A stretch of DNA of 64,000 bases from Chamaecyparis obtusa (lineage: Eukaryota; Streptophyta; Pinopsida; Cupressales; Cupressaceae). The position numbers and the translations under genes are program-made. Numbering within the stretch: the first letter of the stretch is position 1; the number at the start of each line of letters is the position of its first letter. The notes beneath the pieces were generated by a model. The model ran no database searches. It was not told the origin of the DNA and saw only the letters and a list, made by a program, of their open reading frames with translations. Positions 34,334-46,709 of the stretch are shown here, piece by piece. The DNA lies in NCBI GenBank assembly GCA_027943335.1, contig BSBK01000522.1, positions 1,052,001 through 1,116,000 of the forward strand. Direction: 5' to 3'.

Positions 34334-36480
34334 ATCCTTGCATCATTTAATTCTGACTAGGAGGGTCCTGAACCCCAATCATACCTCTGAGATATTCAAA
34401 GGTATATTTTGGCAATGCCTTTGTAAAGATGTCTGCAATCTATTCCTTTGTACTAATATACTCCAACTTTATTTCCTTCTTTGCCACCTTGTCTCTCAAG
34501 AAGTGATACTTGATAGAAATATGTTTAGTTTTAGAATGCATCACTAGATTCTTTGACATATTCATTGTACTAGTGTTATCACAGTGGATAACCACATGCT
34601 CATCAAAAGTTATTCCAATATCTTTCAGCATTTGTTTCATCCAAACAATTTGAGTGAAATTAATAGTAGCAGCAACATACTCTGATTCAATAGTAGATTG
34701 AGCTATAAAATCTTGCTTCTTACTAAGCCATGAAACCAAATTTTTCCCAAGGAAAAATGTACCACCACTAGTACTCTTCTTGTCATCAATATTTCCAACC
34801 CAATAAGCATCAGTATAAGCATGAAATCTAAAGCTATCATTTCTATTGTACCATAAGCCATAGTCTGTTGTTCCTTTCAAATATCTCAATATCCTTTTTA
34901 CAATAGCTAGGTGTGTCTCTTTCGGTTGTGCTTGATATCTGGCCACAATCCCAACAACATTAGTAATATCTGGTCTAGTGTGAGTTAGATATTGTAATCC
35001 TCCAACCATTGATCTGTATGTGGTCTAAAAACAAACTTTGATTCATCATCAATTGTTAGCTTATTACTAGTCAACATGGGTGTACCAACTGGTTTACAGT
35101 CTTCCATTCTAAACTTTTTCAACATTTCTTTAAGATATTTAGTCTAAGAAATAAAAATGCCATTTTTACTCTGATTTATTTGCAGTCCAAGAAATAATTT
35201 CATTTCACCTATCATGGACATCTCAAATTTATTTTCCATCTCTTTAGAAAATTTCTCACATAGATCATCATTGCCTCCAAAGATAATATCATCAACAAAG
35301 ACTTCTATTATCAAAAATCCATCTTCACTAGTTCTTAAATACAAATTACTGTTAGCATTACCTTTTCTGAATCCAAGCTGAAGTAAGTATTTGTCTAACC
35401 TTGCATACCAAGCCCTTGGAGCTTGCTTCAACCCATACAATGCCTTCTTCAACTTGCATACCATGTCTCCATCTTCGCATAAAGGAAATCCATCAGGTTG
35501 TTCTATATACACTTATTCTTCAAGAATGCATATTTCACATCCATCTAATATACCTTGAAGTTCTTATGTGTAGCATAAGCCAAGAATAATCTCACAACTT
35601 CTATTCTAGTAATATGAGAAAATGTCTCTTCAAAATCTATGCCTTCTTGTTGTGAATAGCCTTTACATACCAATCTTGCTTTGTTTCTTACTACAACTCC
35701 TTCTTCTTTCATTTTATTTATGAAAACCCCTTTAGTTCCTATTACATTGTTTTCTTTAGGTCTAGGAACCAATTCCCAAGTGTTGTTTTTCTTTATCTGA
35801 TCTAACTCTTCCTTCATAGCATTTATCCAAGATTCATCTGTAGTCTTTTGTTCAACTTGAGAAATCAAACAAATTTCTTCTCTAGCCTTTGATCTAATCA
35901 TTACTCCTTGATTAGGGTTACCAATAATTTGATTTTCAGGATGATTGTTCTTTACATACCTCAGAGTCTTAGGAACCTCAGTAGCCTCATTTGTGTCATT
36001 ATCACAAGTCTCATTTTCACATTCAACCTTAATAATTTCTTCTTCTTCTTCTATAATAGCAGCCTCCTTGATCTCTGTAACCTGATTACAGTCATACATC
36101 CTCTCTTGTATCTGAAACCTTTTATCTATCTTCACATTGTTACTTTCAATCATCTTCCTTAATGTTAGATTGAAACATTTGTAAGCCTTTCTCTTAATAG
36201 AATAACCAAGGAAAATTCCTTCATCACTTCTAGCATCAAACTTCCCTATCTCATCATCTCTCTTGATATAGCATTTACTACCAAATAATCTAAAATATTT
36301 TACAGTAGGAGTATGATTAAACCATAATTCATAAGGAATCTTACTTGTACCTTCTTTGATTTGAACTCTACTCAATGTGTACACTGTTGTCCCAACAGCC
36401 TCTCTCCAATGCATATGAGATACATTTCCTTCAAGAAACATTGTCCTAGCAACATCAAGTATAGTCATGTTTCTTCGCTC
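34334..36480 (-). pseudogene. Element B pol: end of integrase, reverse transcriptase, RNase H
   Basis: Follows the order of copia pol. The minus strand gives the integrase C-terminal part (36468 on: ARTMFLEGNVSHMHWREAV), a linker, then RT (EELDQIKKNNTWELVPRP; QPDGFPLCEDGDMVCKLKKALYGLKQAPRAWY in pieces; catalytic FVDDIIFGG near 35275), then RNase H (TDAYWVGNIDDKKSTSGG; SIESEYVA-like TIESEYVA) and the tail ADIFTKALP near 34425. Stops interrupt at 35545 (TAG), 35513 (TAA), 35144 (TAG), 35025 (TAG) and 34440 (TAG). Consensus residues at most of these are Gln. Once an active polymerase, now inactive. Confidence 0.85.
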
Positions 36481-37105
36481 TGCTATTCCATTCTATTGTG
36501 GAGTCCTAGGAGCATATGTTTATCTTTGTATTCCATGCTCTTTGCAGTATGAATTGAATAAGTTTGAAGTAAACTCTCCACCTCTATCTGACCTCAAAAT
36601 TTTTATCTTTAGATCTAATTCATTCTCTACTTTTGCCTTGAATATCTTGAATTTATCAAATGCTTCTGATTTTTCTTTCAAGTAACCCACATCATTCTAG
36701 AAAAGTCATCAATAAAAAGTATGAAATACCTTTCACCATAGTATGATTCTGTCCTTGTAGGTCCACATAGGTCTGTATGTACCAGATCCAACCTTCCTTT
36801 TGATGTATATGCTTTGCTTTTGTAACTGCTTCTAGTCTATTTTCCCATAACACATTCTCTGCATACAGTGTTAGATGGTTTCACAATCTTCAGTAGATAT
36901 CTTACTGCATTAGTCAAACTTGCCTTCACAATATTGTCAAAGTTAACATGACAAAAATTTTTGTGCCATAACCAACTGTCATCTATCTTCACAACAAAAC
37001 AAGAGGCTCCAAATGTATTTAATTTAAATATATTACCTCTAGATTTAGTACCGGTTTCAATCAACTTTCCCGCCTTATGATAAAACATTTACCATCATTG
37101 AATTG
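36481..37105 (-). pseudogene. Element B integrase, N-terminal and core part
   Basis: Contains the GAG-pre-integrase zinc region (LWHKNFCHVNFDNI...CRECVMGK, 37088-36840), the core block with LVHTDLCGP and FIDDFSRM, the second catalytic block (RSDRGGEF, near 36590) and the Glu block (NGIAERRN, near 36480). Broken by TAG at 36837-36839, a frameshift near 36700, TAA at 36520-36522 and TAG at 36493-36495. Without the breaks it would join the strand-transfer enzyme of element B. Confidence 0.8.
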
Positions 37106-37642
37106 TTATTGAAACTCTAGTTTATCCATCAACTGTCCAGCACTCAACAAGTTATGCTTAAGTCCATCAACAAGTAGTACATTATCAGTATTAGTTTTTC
37201 CATCCAAAGTAATAGATCCTACTCCTATTATAGGTTTAGAAATATTGTCTCCGAATCTTACAACACCACCATCATACTTCACTAATTTAATAAACTTATT
37301 TTTGTCTCTAGTCGTATGATGTGAACAACCACTATCTATGATCCATTTAGATTTATTATCAACATGTGATACTAAAGCCTTTTCCTCATGTATTGGTTCA
37401 TCTTTAATAGCAAAAAATCCAATCTCCTCATAATCTAAATCATCATCATAAGAAATACCTTCACTAGCATAATAACATTCCTTATCCTTTGAATACTTAG
37501 ACTTGAAAAACTTAGGCTTGTACTTAGGAACTCTTGTAGGACATATCGATACAAAATGACCTACCTTATTGCATGAAAAACATTTCAGAGGTAATTTGCC
37601 TTCAAATTTACCCTTACCTCTCTTTTCTCTTCTAGAAATCAG
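37106..37642 (-). pseudogene. Element B gag zinc knuckle and protease
   Basis: On the minus strand the frame re-enters from the C insertion at 37642 with ISRREKRGKGKF. It then carries the zinc knuckle CFSCNKVGHFVSIC (C-x2-C-x4-H-x4-C) and a retropepsin with the active-site motif IIDSGCSHH. It is the direct continuation of the gag at 53194-53965; the reading frame is kept across the C insertion if one copy of ATCAG is removed. Stops at 37106 (TAA) within the linker to integrase. Confidence 0.8.
37638..37642. repeat. Target-site duplication of element C, left copy
   Basis: ATCAG, repeated at 53189-53193 on the other side of element C. Five bases is the usual size for LTR elements. Confidence 0.9.
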
Positions 37643-38997
37643 TGTGTGTGTGAATTTTGTACCTGATCTATAGACACAACACTTCATTAAAACATTAGAG
37701 GTTAGCAAAAATCAAAATCGTGCAAAATTGAAATCTAATTTAACCAAGCGATTTACTGCCTTCTAGTAGGTGCGAGATTGATGTTCTCAGATTGTTATCG
37801 AGATCAGTGACCTAGACGACACGTAAATGAAGAATTTGAATGCCAAACTGATATGAAATATGAATGTAATTAATCTATTTTTTTGATATTTTCTATGCAA
37901 TAATAATGAAAAACTGATATGAATCTATGCTAATAAGGAAATTGATATGCAATGCTAATCTAGAAATGATATGATATGAGAATGAAAATTCTAACAATAA
38001 TATGAAAGCTATGAATTTGAAATTGATCTCACAAAGCTTTGAATCATCAAATTTATCTTTCAAGCTCCAATTGTGCAAATTCTCCAAATTTGATATGCTA
38101 TGATTCCTGTAGAGTAAGTTTGCAATTTGCAAGATATGAATTATGAAGAGCTGAGCCTTGGTTTTATAGAAATCCAAGGCTTTGGAGGTGCATGGAAGAA
38201 AGTCATAAATTACTCAAATAACTCAGCTTGATTTTTGAGTTATTTTTAAATAAAGATAATTAAGTCACAAAAATCATGCAAAAGCACAGTTCAACTCAAA
38301 TTAGAAGTTTAGATCAACTTTAAAACTCAAAAAGATGTTGAGTTTCAAAAAGTTAACAACTTGCATTGATTTTCCAATTTGAGTTTAACTGGTCCTTGAA
38401 TGTGCACATGGATAATTATGATTTAATAAATAAATAAAGTGATTTATTCTCAACTTAACTGATTTTTGAAATAAAATAATTAATTTATGGGTTAATTAAC
38501 TATTTTATCAAACTTTTATTAAAAATTATATTATTAATTAATTTATGGGTTAATTAACTATTTTATCAAACTTTTATTAAAAACTATATTATTAAATAAT
38601 GACAACTTGCTTTAATTAATTAAATAAGAATTTAATCAATTATTCATAGGATATTGGATTTATTGTCAAAATTAAATAATACAATTAATAATAGATAGAA
38701 TTAAATTTAATTACATAATTAAGTGGCAAGATATTAAATCTAATTAATTAAATATGAAAATATTCAATTAATCAAACTTAGGATAAATGTGATTTATCGC
38801 CAAATAATCATTAAATTAAAGATAATTAAGATAATTAGGAATATTGCTAGGAATATTCCCCGATGCAGAATTTAAGATAATCAATTAGGATTCGATGATG
38901 TGCAGATGTGCCTTAGATTAGGACTTCGATGTTGATTTTGTTCGATTTGTAGATGTAGGAGGTTAATGAACTTATAGCCCATTTTTGGGGTATTACA
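37643..38997 (-). mobile_element. Element C 3' LTR (1355 bp)
   Basis: Runs from TGTGTGTGTGAA to GGGGTATTACA in plus coordinates. It is 58 bp longer than the other LTR because of a tandem duplication at about 38505-38600 (TTAATTAACTATTTTATCAA twice). On the minus strand the TATA box (CTATAAAA, about 38164-38171) is enclosed by the inverted repeat CCTTGG...CCAAGG (38156-38179). Confidence 0.92.
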
Positions 38998-39012
38998 TTT
39001 TGCCCCTCTTTG
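38998..39012 (-). other. Polypurine tract of element C
   Basis: The minus strand reads CAAAGAGGGGCAAAA directly before the LTR start TGTAATACC. Confidence 0.85.
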
Positions 39013-41392
39013 AATTACTGTGCGAAGCGTAGTGGTTCAAAGATAGTCTATGTTTGATAAAGATATGAAACTGATGTTTGAAATTGATAATTGATATGAG
39101 ACAGAAGCTGATTGATATTGATTTGATATGGAGATAATAGGTCCTGAATGACCAAAGATAATGTTCACTATAGCAGCGATGAACCGATGATTGCGAAAGA
39201 GTGTCAAAACGCCTAATTCCAAACCTTAGGATTGCAAAGAAGTGAGTGACCGGTTCTAGACTTGATTGTCTTAGCAGAACTAGCAAGTATCACATCTGAA
39301 TCCTTTAGTTGCCGAAGAACCAAGGAAAGAACACTATGATCCGATGGTTGCAAAAACTGATACAGTTTACAAGATTAGGAGAATACCAGATTGATATGGA
39401 TCTTGATGAATCTGATATGCCCCAAGTGATGATAGATTTGCCCCGAGCGATGAGGTCTTTTTTGATGAATCAGTAACTAGACGTGATTGTTGTCTTGATT
39501 ACTGAGGAAAGATATTGATAGAAATTGGTTTACAGACTTTGAATGATGTGCAATACCATGCCCCCTTCAGGATTAAAATTGAAATCTGACAAGAAAAGTC
39601 AGCATTGATAGTTTAGAAGCATGTTAATTGATTTGAGAAGTGGTTAAACACATCTGGGAACACATTCTGCATCATTTGGAGGTCCTAGAGACCAAGTTTG
39701 ACTAGGTTAAACCATGAGTTGACCATAGTTGACCAAGTTGAAATTTTGATAGTTTGATGTAAGATAATCAATTAAGTTGAATACTAGATTTCTGTGATGA
39801 TTGAAGGTTGATTATGCAAGCAGTAGACCGTCCTGGGCCCAAAATTTTAAATCGCGATTTTGACATAATAAATGATCTCAGATTTCAATTTTGATCCTGA
39901 AAAAGGATTCTACTTGCTGTTTCGTTGGAGGAACCTTTGTGTGAGATTCAACTCTTGTTAGATGTGAAGAATTGATATGAAGAATTGTTTAAGCATTGAA
40001 GTTCATTTAGCCATTGTGAGATCATGCAAACATGCAAAAATGCAAAGAGACATGCAACCTAGGACCTAGGACCTAGTCACTGATCATGTGTCAATTTGTT
40101 ATCATCATTGAACTTTTAGGTAACCAGATAAATCAATACAATGCCCACTAGCTATGAAACCATGGACATATGAATATCGATTTGTAACGCTCAAGAACCA
40201 ATACAACACCCACTGGTCCAAAACAACCATGGACATATGAATATTGGTTTTGTTTTCAGAATGTCAGATTAGATATAAGCACCAAGGCACAAGCGCCAGG
40301 ATGACCTGAATATCACATCCATTTTGATATAGCAATTTGTATAAGCATCAAAACATGAACATCGTGATGACCTAAATACGCCTTGCATGACAAACACATC
40401 AAACAGCCAAGAGATCATTCTAAATCCAATGTGAATTACCCGTAGTGACCCTTTATCGTTCACATCCTTAGGTAAGATCGTGTTTCACAGTAAGAGAAAG
40501 AACTCACTCAAAAAGACAATAGTTAGATCAATACTTCTTTGAATCATCTGGGTATCAATGGTCGAGGTACGCATGGCCATCCAATTCAAGATAGAGGCTC
40601 TTACAGTTGGACACCATTTCAATCTAGAATTTCCAAAGTTGTTAGATTTTCACATACAAGAAGAAGACAAAGAAAAGATTATGCCCCCAGTCATCACTCT
40701 CTAAATCCTGTAAAGGACATCATCGAAGGGCTCGAAGGGACACAATATGCAAAAATCTCAATGCGAATCAGTAAGCATACAAGGAGATAAGAGCATGAAA
40801 AGCATAGATTGTTTTCAATTTGTGTTTGATGTTGTTGTAGATGCAAAATCCTTTCTGGAGACAAGATAGACTTGACTGACTCAAATGAAGCTTCAAAGGA
40901 CTCTGACTGGACATGAGACGTCTAAGATATACTGGAGACCATGGGATATGACATTGATTGCCCCCAAGTGTTAAGCATTGATAGGATATAGATGCTTGAG
41001 CTGATTGGTGTACAGATCGACTTATTGAAAACTGGAAATGCAAAAACAAACCGGGATATATGTACAAACTAAAGCAAAACTGAAAGTTGGGAAAGACCAA
41101 GATTGCGCTGATAGATGGAGCATGTTGAAACAAGTGGCACCCGTTTGCCAGGTTTTCACCATCTTGGTAGAGATTCTATTTTTGCTACCAAGGCACCTGT
41201 TTCCAGGTTTTCACCAAGGCACTTTTTCTTCTTTTTTTTTTTCAATTTTTTTGTACTTTTGATATTTTTTAAATTTTTTTGTGAATCATCAAGGTGCCTA
41301 TTGCTAGGTTTTCACCAAGATGTTCATTTTTTTCAAGAAATTTTCCAATTTTAAAGATTTTTTTCAGGACATTTTACCATAGACTGAATGCC
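39013..41392 (-). other. Element C 3' non-coding region
   Basis: 2.4 kb between integrase and 3' LTR, typical in length for Tat elements. It holds a short near-repeat (40131-40258, around CAATACAACACCCACTGGTC and ACCATGGACATATGAATAT), three copies of a CCAGGTTTTCACC motif (41137-41160, 41191-41220, 41294-41320) and a possible antisense ORF (40539-40790). Confidence 0.6.
40539..40790 (+). CDS. Possible antisense ORF of element C
   Basis: An 83-codon plus-strand frame (MNHLGINGRGTHGHPIQ...) between integrase and the 3' LTR. It is rich in Arg, His, Ser and Gly with a basic HTRRRQRK cluster. The position matches the antisense extra ORFs described for Tat-lineage elements, and the surroundings are otherwise poor in frames. 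No domain is recognised; it could be a chance frame. Confidence 0.3.
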   Translation: MNHLGINGRGTHGHPIQDRGSYSWTPFQSRISKVVRFSHTRRRQRKDYAPSHHSLNPVKDIIEGLEGTQYAKISMRISKHTRR

Positions 41393-42500
41393 TTAGGCGT
41401 AGAATTTCTTCAGATGGAGAACGTTGATTGGTTCTCGAAGCTGTTCTCCTTCAATCGTTGAGAGTTGATAGGCACCAGAGCCAAAAGTAGCGGTGATGAC
41501 AAAGGGACCCAGCCAGTTGGGTTCGAACTTCCCCTTGCGTTCTCGATGGGATTGATTTTTAGGATTTTCTCTCAAGACTAGATCGCCAACCTGAAATTCT
41601 CTGTGTCTAACTTTCTTGTTGTAGCCTCTAGACATTCTCTTCTGATATACTCTGAGACGATCATACACTGCTTGTCTACGCTCATTAGTTACTAGACCAT
41701 GCATTCTAATTCAAAGTGATGGGATTTCAACCTCAATAGGCAGTACCGCTTCAGACCCATAAACTAAAGCGAAAGGTGTAGCCCCTATAGGTGTTCTAAT
41801 ACTTGTTCTGTAGGCCCATAGAGCTGGATTAATCATGAGATGCTAGTCTCTGCCAGTTTTGTTTACTATTCTGTGCAAGATCTTTAATAGATTTTTGTTA
41901 GAAGCCTCTAGTTGGCCATTCCCTTGTGGATAGTAGATAGAAGACCAATGTTGGGTGATTTTGAACTTGGCACATAGATCATCGAGGTCTTTATTCCTGA
42001 ATTGCCCACCGTTATCTATGATTATGGAATGAGGTATCCCATATCTGCATATGATATAGTTCAATATGAACATAGATATCTGTTTCCCTGTTGCTTGTGT
42101 CAAAGGGACCGCCTCTACCCATTTTGTAAAATAATCCGTGGCTGTGATTATATGGGTATGTCCGTTAAAAGAATGAGGATGAATCATTCCAATAAGATCA
42201 AATGTCCATTGATGGAAAGACCATTGTGTTGTAAAGGGGATTAGATCCCTCCCTGGAGCATGAATTAGGTTGCCATGCACTTGGCACTTTTGACAATTCT
42301 TAGCAAATTTGATAGCCTCTTTCTCCATTTCAGGCCAATAGTACCCAACCCTAATAAGTTTTCAAGCTAGTGTTAAACCGTTTGAGTGTGACCCACAAAT
42401 ACCATCATGGACTTCCTCTAATGCACATTGAGACTCTTCCCATTCTAAACATCTAAGTAGCATACCATCTAGACCTTGTTTGTGTAGATCATTACCAATG
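41393..42500 (-). pseudogene. Element C integrase
   Basis: The minus strand gives the HHCC zinc region (HDGICGSH...NCQKCQ), the catalytic core with FDLIGMIHP (first Asp), IIIDNGGQF (second Asp) and NGQLEASNK (Glu), and a C-terminal chromatin/DNA-binding region ending PINVLHLKKFYA and a natural TAA at 41393. All three catalytic residues are kept. Premature stops: TGA 42362-42364 (consensus Arg, CGA), TAG 41843-41845 (consensus Trp in [17 protein letters not shown]) and TGA 41711-41713 (consensus Arg). It would insert the cDNA into the host chromosome. Confidence 0.88.
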
Positions 42501-43640
42501 ATGACATATCAGGAGGCATTACGGATAAGGTATCTCTTTTCATGGTGATTGAAGGTATCGGGGATGATTTGGTCTTGGAGATAGGAAAATAGGTTTTTAT
42601 ATCGGGATGAATCATGAGCTACAATAGTGTAGATCATGCAGGTTTTGGGGGAGTCATATGCAGGATAAGATAGTGCTTCCACCAGAAACTCATAGCGTAG
42701 CTCATGTTCAGGCTGCTGTAATAAAGTAGATAGTGTTGCCATTGCATCAGCAGCCTTGTTCTCCATTCTAGGAATTTGCTCAAATGTGATAGATATGAAA
42801 TATTTCTTAAGATCATCTACCATTCTCTTGTAAGGAATGATCTTTTCATCTTTAGTTTGGTTCACATCATTGACTTGATGAATAACAAGTTGAGAGTCTC
42901 CATGAATGTGTAGCTTTGTTACTCTCCATTCAATTGCTAGTTTCATACCATTCAAAAGGGCTTTATATTCCACAATATTGTTTGTGCAGGGGAAATTTAG
43001 TCTGAATGCTTTTGGGATGGAGTATCCTTGAGGAGTTATGAACAATATGCCTGCTCCAGATCCATTCTGGGTGTAGGAGCCATCAAAGAACAATTGCCAT
43101 TCTCTAGAAGATAGGTGCATAATAGAGTCTGGAAATTCCATTTGCATTGGTGTGTCATCAAACATGGGTGCATCTGCTAGTTGATCAGTAATAACTTGAC
43201 CTTTTATAGCTTTTCTTTCAACATATTCAATGTCAAATTCTCTTAGAAGCATGACCCATTTAGCCAGTCTACTTGTGAGGGTAGCCTTGCTTAGTAGGTA
43301 TTTTAGTGGATCGATTTTTGCTACTAGATGCGTGGTATGAGCTAACATATAGTGTCTTAGTTTCTATGATACAAAGATCATAGCGAGACAAGCTTTCTCA
43401 ATCATAGAATAGTTCTTTTCATACGCCACCAATGTTCTGCTTATATAATAAATAGCTCTTTCCTTTTTCTCTTCATCATGTTGTGCTAGCAATGCCCCCA
43501 GTGATGTGGCTGTTGTGGAGACATATAAGATCAATGGCTTTCCATGAATAGGAGGCATCAAGATAGGTGGATTTGATAGATACTTCTTGATATGGTTAAA
43601 GTTGATCTCACATTCTTCATTCCATGCAAAGGTCACACCT
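42501..43640 (-). pseudogene. Element C RNase H pair (gypsy RH plus archaeal-type RH)
   Basis: First comes the ordinary gypsy RNase H (43636 on: LYVSTTATSLGALLAQHDEEKKERAIYY...; KLRHYMLAH), in which the usual first Asp position reads Val-Ser. Then, in the frame starting at 43348, comes a second RNase H with its acidic residues in place: FFDGSYTQNGSGAG (Asp), IVEYKALLNGMKLA (Glu), HGDSQLVIHQV (Asp), ENKAADAMATL (Asp). A second archaeal-type RNase H marks the Tat lineage. Stops: TAG 43364-43366 (consensus Gln before KLRHYM) and TGA 42509-42511 (consensus Arg). RNase H removes the RNA strand during cDNA synthesis. Confidence 0.85.
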
Positions 43641-44420
43641 TTATGTAATGTTTTTGTAAAAGACTGTGATATGTCCGCTAGCTATGATATGAATCTTTGG
43701 ATAGATTGAACTCTTCCTTGCAATGTCCTCATTTGATTAATATTTGTGGGAGGTTGCATCTCTATTATAGCCTTGACTTTAGCCAGATCAACTTCAATGC
43801 CTTTCTTTGAAACTATGTATCCTAAGTCCTTTCCAGAAGTGATACCAAAAGCACACTTCTTAGGATTTAGTCAGAGACTAAAATTTTCCATTCTGTCTAG
43901 GATCATGCTCAAGTCCTTTAGATGTTTAGTTCTGATCATAGATTTTGCTAAAGTATCATCAACATAATCTTCCATAGTTCGATGCATCATGTCATGGAAA
44001 ATAGATGTCATTGCTCTTTGATATGTAGCTCCAACATTTTTAAGCCCAAATGGCATGACATTCCAGCAGAAGGTGCCCCATGCACATGAAAGCAGTTTTC
44101 TCTTGGTCTTCTGGAGCAATTTTTATTTGGTTATATCTAGAGAAACCATCCATTAAGGAATACATCTCGAAACCTGTAGTCATGTCCACTATCATATCAA
44201 TGTTAGGTAGTGGAAAGTCATCCTTAGGGCATGCTCTATTCACATCTCGAAAGTCTGTGCACACTCTGATTGAGCCATCTAGTTTAGAAAAAGGTACAAT
44301 ATTAGAGATCCACTCTACATAGTCAATAACTTAGATGAATCTGGCATTTAGGAGCTTCTCTAATTCAGCTTTTACCAAGAGTGCAACATGAGGATGCATC
44401 TTTCTCAATTTTTGTTTGAC
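43641..44420 (-). pseudogene. Element C reverse transcriptase
   Basis: RT blocks in order on the minus strand: ARFI...DYVEWISNIV; RVCTDFRDVNRACPKDDFPLPNID; LMDGFSRYNQIKI (usual FSGYNQI, Gly to Arg); WGTFCWNVMPFGLKN; catalytic YVDD at about 43967-43978; NPKKCAFG; GYIVSKKGIEV. Breaks: TAA 44331-44333, a one-base frameshift near 44097 inside the block before WGTFCW, TGA 43871-43873 (consensus Arg before LNPKKCAFG) and TAG 43682-43684 (consensus Gln in RFISQLADIS). The polymerase would be inactive. Confidence 0.88.
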
Positions 44421-45053
44421 AGGTTTGACATTTGGAGCAATAGATAAATGATGCATTATAAGATTGGGATCCAATCCTGGCATATCTGAATATTTCCATG
44501 CAAAGTTGATCTTCTTCTCTGTTAGGAATGTTGTAAATTTTTGCTTCTCTTCTTCTGATAATGATTGTGCTACATGTACCAATTGTGGTTCCTCTATTGT
44601 ACCCAAATTGATGGATTGAGTGGGCTCAATTAGAACTGGAGATCTGTCCTGTAAATGACTCAGAAGGACATCAAATATCTCATCCTTAGGTGCCTCATAG
44701 AGGTTTTCACCTTTGGATATGTCTTTTATTTTTACTTTTGTAGGTTCTGAGACTGCCACAAAGTGGTTTTCACCCTCATAACTCTTTTTCTTTTTCTTTT
44801 TATTCTTGTTTTTCTGACTAAGATATTTGATGTCTGACTCGGTCATGCTGACACTCGGTTCACTGATGGAAGTACTCATAGGCTCAACTGCATTGAGGTA
44901 GCAAGTGAGGGCATAGTCATTCGGGAAGGTATAAATACCATGGCTCAGATTCATGGAGGTTTGATCAATAAGTTCTGGATATTTGATAGTCAAAGTAGGG
45001 AAAGATTGGGAGATAGTGTTTATGGATATGGATCTATCATCATTGGTCCTAAC
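44421..45053 (-). pseudogene. Element C polyprotein linker before RT
   Basis: The minus-strand frame 44993-44331 covers a charged linker with a Lys-run (NKNKKKKKKSYE, about 44785-44815) and the start of the RT region (HHLSIAPNVKPVKQKLRKMHP, near 44410). It is in the same frame as the ORF at 45054-46706, separated from it only by TAG 45054-45056. Confidence 0.75.
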
Positions 45054-46709
45054 CTAAAACTCAAGTTCAAAGGTGATACTACAACTTAAGACATCCAATT
45101 CATGAATAGGCTCAATGTCATCGTGGGAGTCCAAGTCAGCCATAGGTGGATCAGACTCGATAGGTTCATCGTTTCGCTCTAGACTTACGTTGGTTTGAGG
45201 TGCATATTGGTGAATAACATCAACATGTTTCTTTGTGATAAGCTCATCTAGTTCTAGGATGGCTCCCCATTCATAGTCATTTGATTCATCTTTTGATTCA
45301 GGATCTCTAGGAAATCTTAGAACATGAGTAAAGTCAGGGTGAATACCCCAAGAAGGGTTACCCTCAGATTCTGATTTGTATTCATACTCATGAGAATCTG
45401 TCTCAGAATCACTACCACTTCCCTCTTCTTGATTGTTTTCGAGATTAGTTGGTTCTTGTGTTGCAACTATCTCTTGATTGATAGTAGGTTCTTGTGTTTC
45501 TACTACATTAACTCTCTTGATAGGATCATCTTTATCATCAAGAAGGTCTTTTATCTCTTTAGGTAATTTTTTATAGGGGATGAGTTCTGAACTATCCGAA
45601 TCACTATCTGATGGTTCTATTTCTTCTTTCTTAAGAAGAGGTTCCCCTGGTGTGATCTGCTCTATGACATGAGAGCAATTACCTTTGAGGTGATATGGTT
45701 TCTTCTTAAAGCCTAAGCCAAATTTGTTTTTATTTTCTCTACCAGTATGTGGGAGAGGTACCTGAAGACCTTTTCCTCTGATTCCTAGAGGTCCTTTACC
45801 TAAATATCCCATCTTAGCTATTAATTTATCTCCTGGACCATACGACTTGGAAGGGAGTTTGGAGACTACAGAGTCAGCAGTTTGAACAACTTGAGATTCA
45901 GGTTCATCTTTGTACAGCCATGATAGCACAACCTCATCCTCTTCAAATTCTTGCTTGGATACTTGTTCTGCTACAAAATTCTTTTTATATGCTTCAAGAG
46001 GTTCTTTAGAGTCTGGTTTGGATTGTTTCAAAGATTGCCCATAAGACTTAGGTGAGATAGGGAGAGATGTCAAAGATAAGACTGGCTCGATAGTATATTC
46101 TCCCATACCATTTTCTTTGATATTAACCTCTTTTGCCAGATCTTCCATTTTAGATGTGGATGCTTCTTTAGTTGGTTCAATAGAAGATTCTCTATTATTA
46201 GGTACAAGCTTATCTACACTTTCCTTCAAGGTGTTGCAAGTTGTATTCAGATCTGCGGGGATAGTAACCTCTACTCCTTGATAAGGAAACTTCAAACATT
46301 GATGGTATGTAGAAGGAATAGCTTGCATTTCATGTATCCATGGTCTCCCTAGAAGGATGTTGTAGGCCAAAGGTAGATCAAGCACTTGACAAATGGTATC
46401 TTTGATAACTGGACCCACTATGATAGGTAAGACAATGGTGCCTTTAGAAGATCTTTCTTGTTCATCATAGGCCTTGATAGTTATTTTCTTTCTAGGATCA
46501 ATAGTCAATTCTGAAAATCCCAATTGTGTGATCAAGCTATAAGAACAAATGTTTAGGTTAGCGCCCCCATCTATCAACACACGTTTGACTCTACGGTTTT
46601 GGATCAAGACTTCTATATGCAAAGGCTGATTATGTGGGTGACTCAAGGAGTTGTCATCTTCCTCTGAAAAGCAGATATATTGTGGAGATGTAAGATGTCC
46701 AACCATAGT
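45054..46709 (-). pseudogene. Element C protease and G-patch region
   Basis: A 550-codon open frame. It starts VGHLTSPQYICFSEEDD, has the retropepsin active site at VLIDGGANLNI (Asp-Gly-Gly where Asp-Ser/Thr-Gly is usual), the post-protease block YNILLGRPWIHEMQAIP (about 46325-46375), then a long charged linker with a G-patch (MGYLGKGPLGIRGKG...KFGLGF, about 45690-45815). G-patches bind nucleic acid and are known in some retroelement proteases. It is in frame with the gag upstream and RT downstream; the separating stops TAG 46710-46712 and TAG 45054-45056 look like former Gln codons. So gag-pol was one reading frame. Confidence 0.85.
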
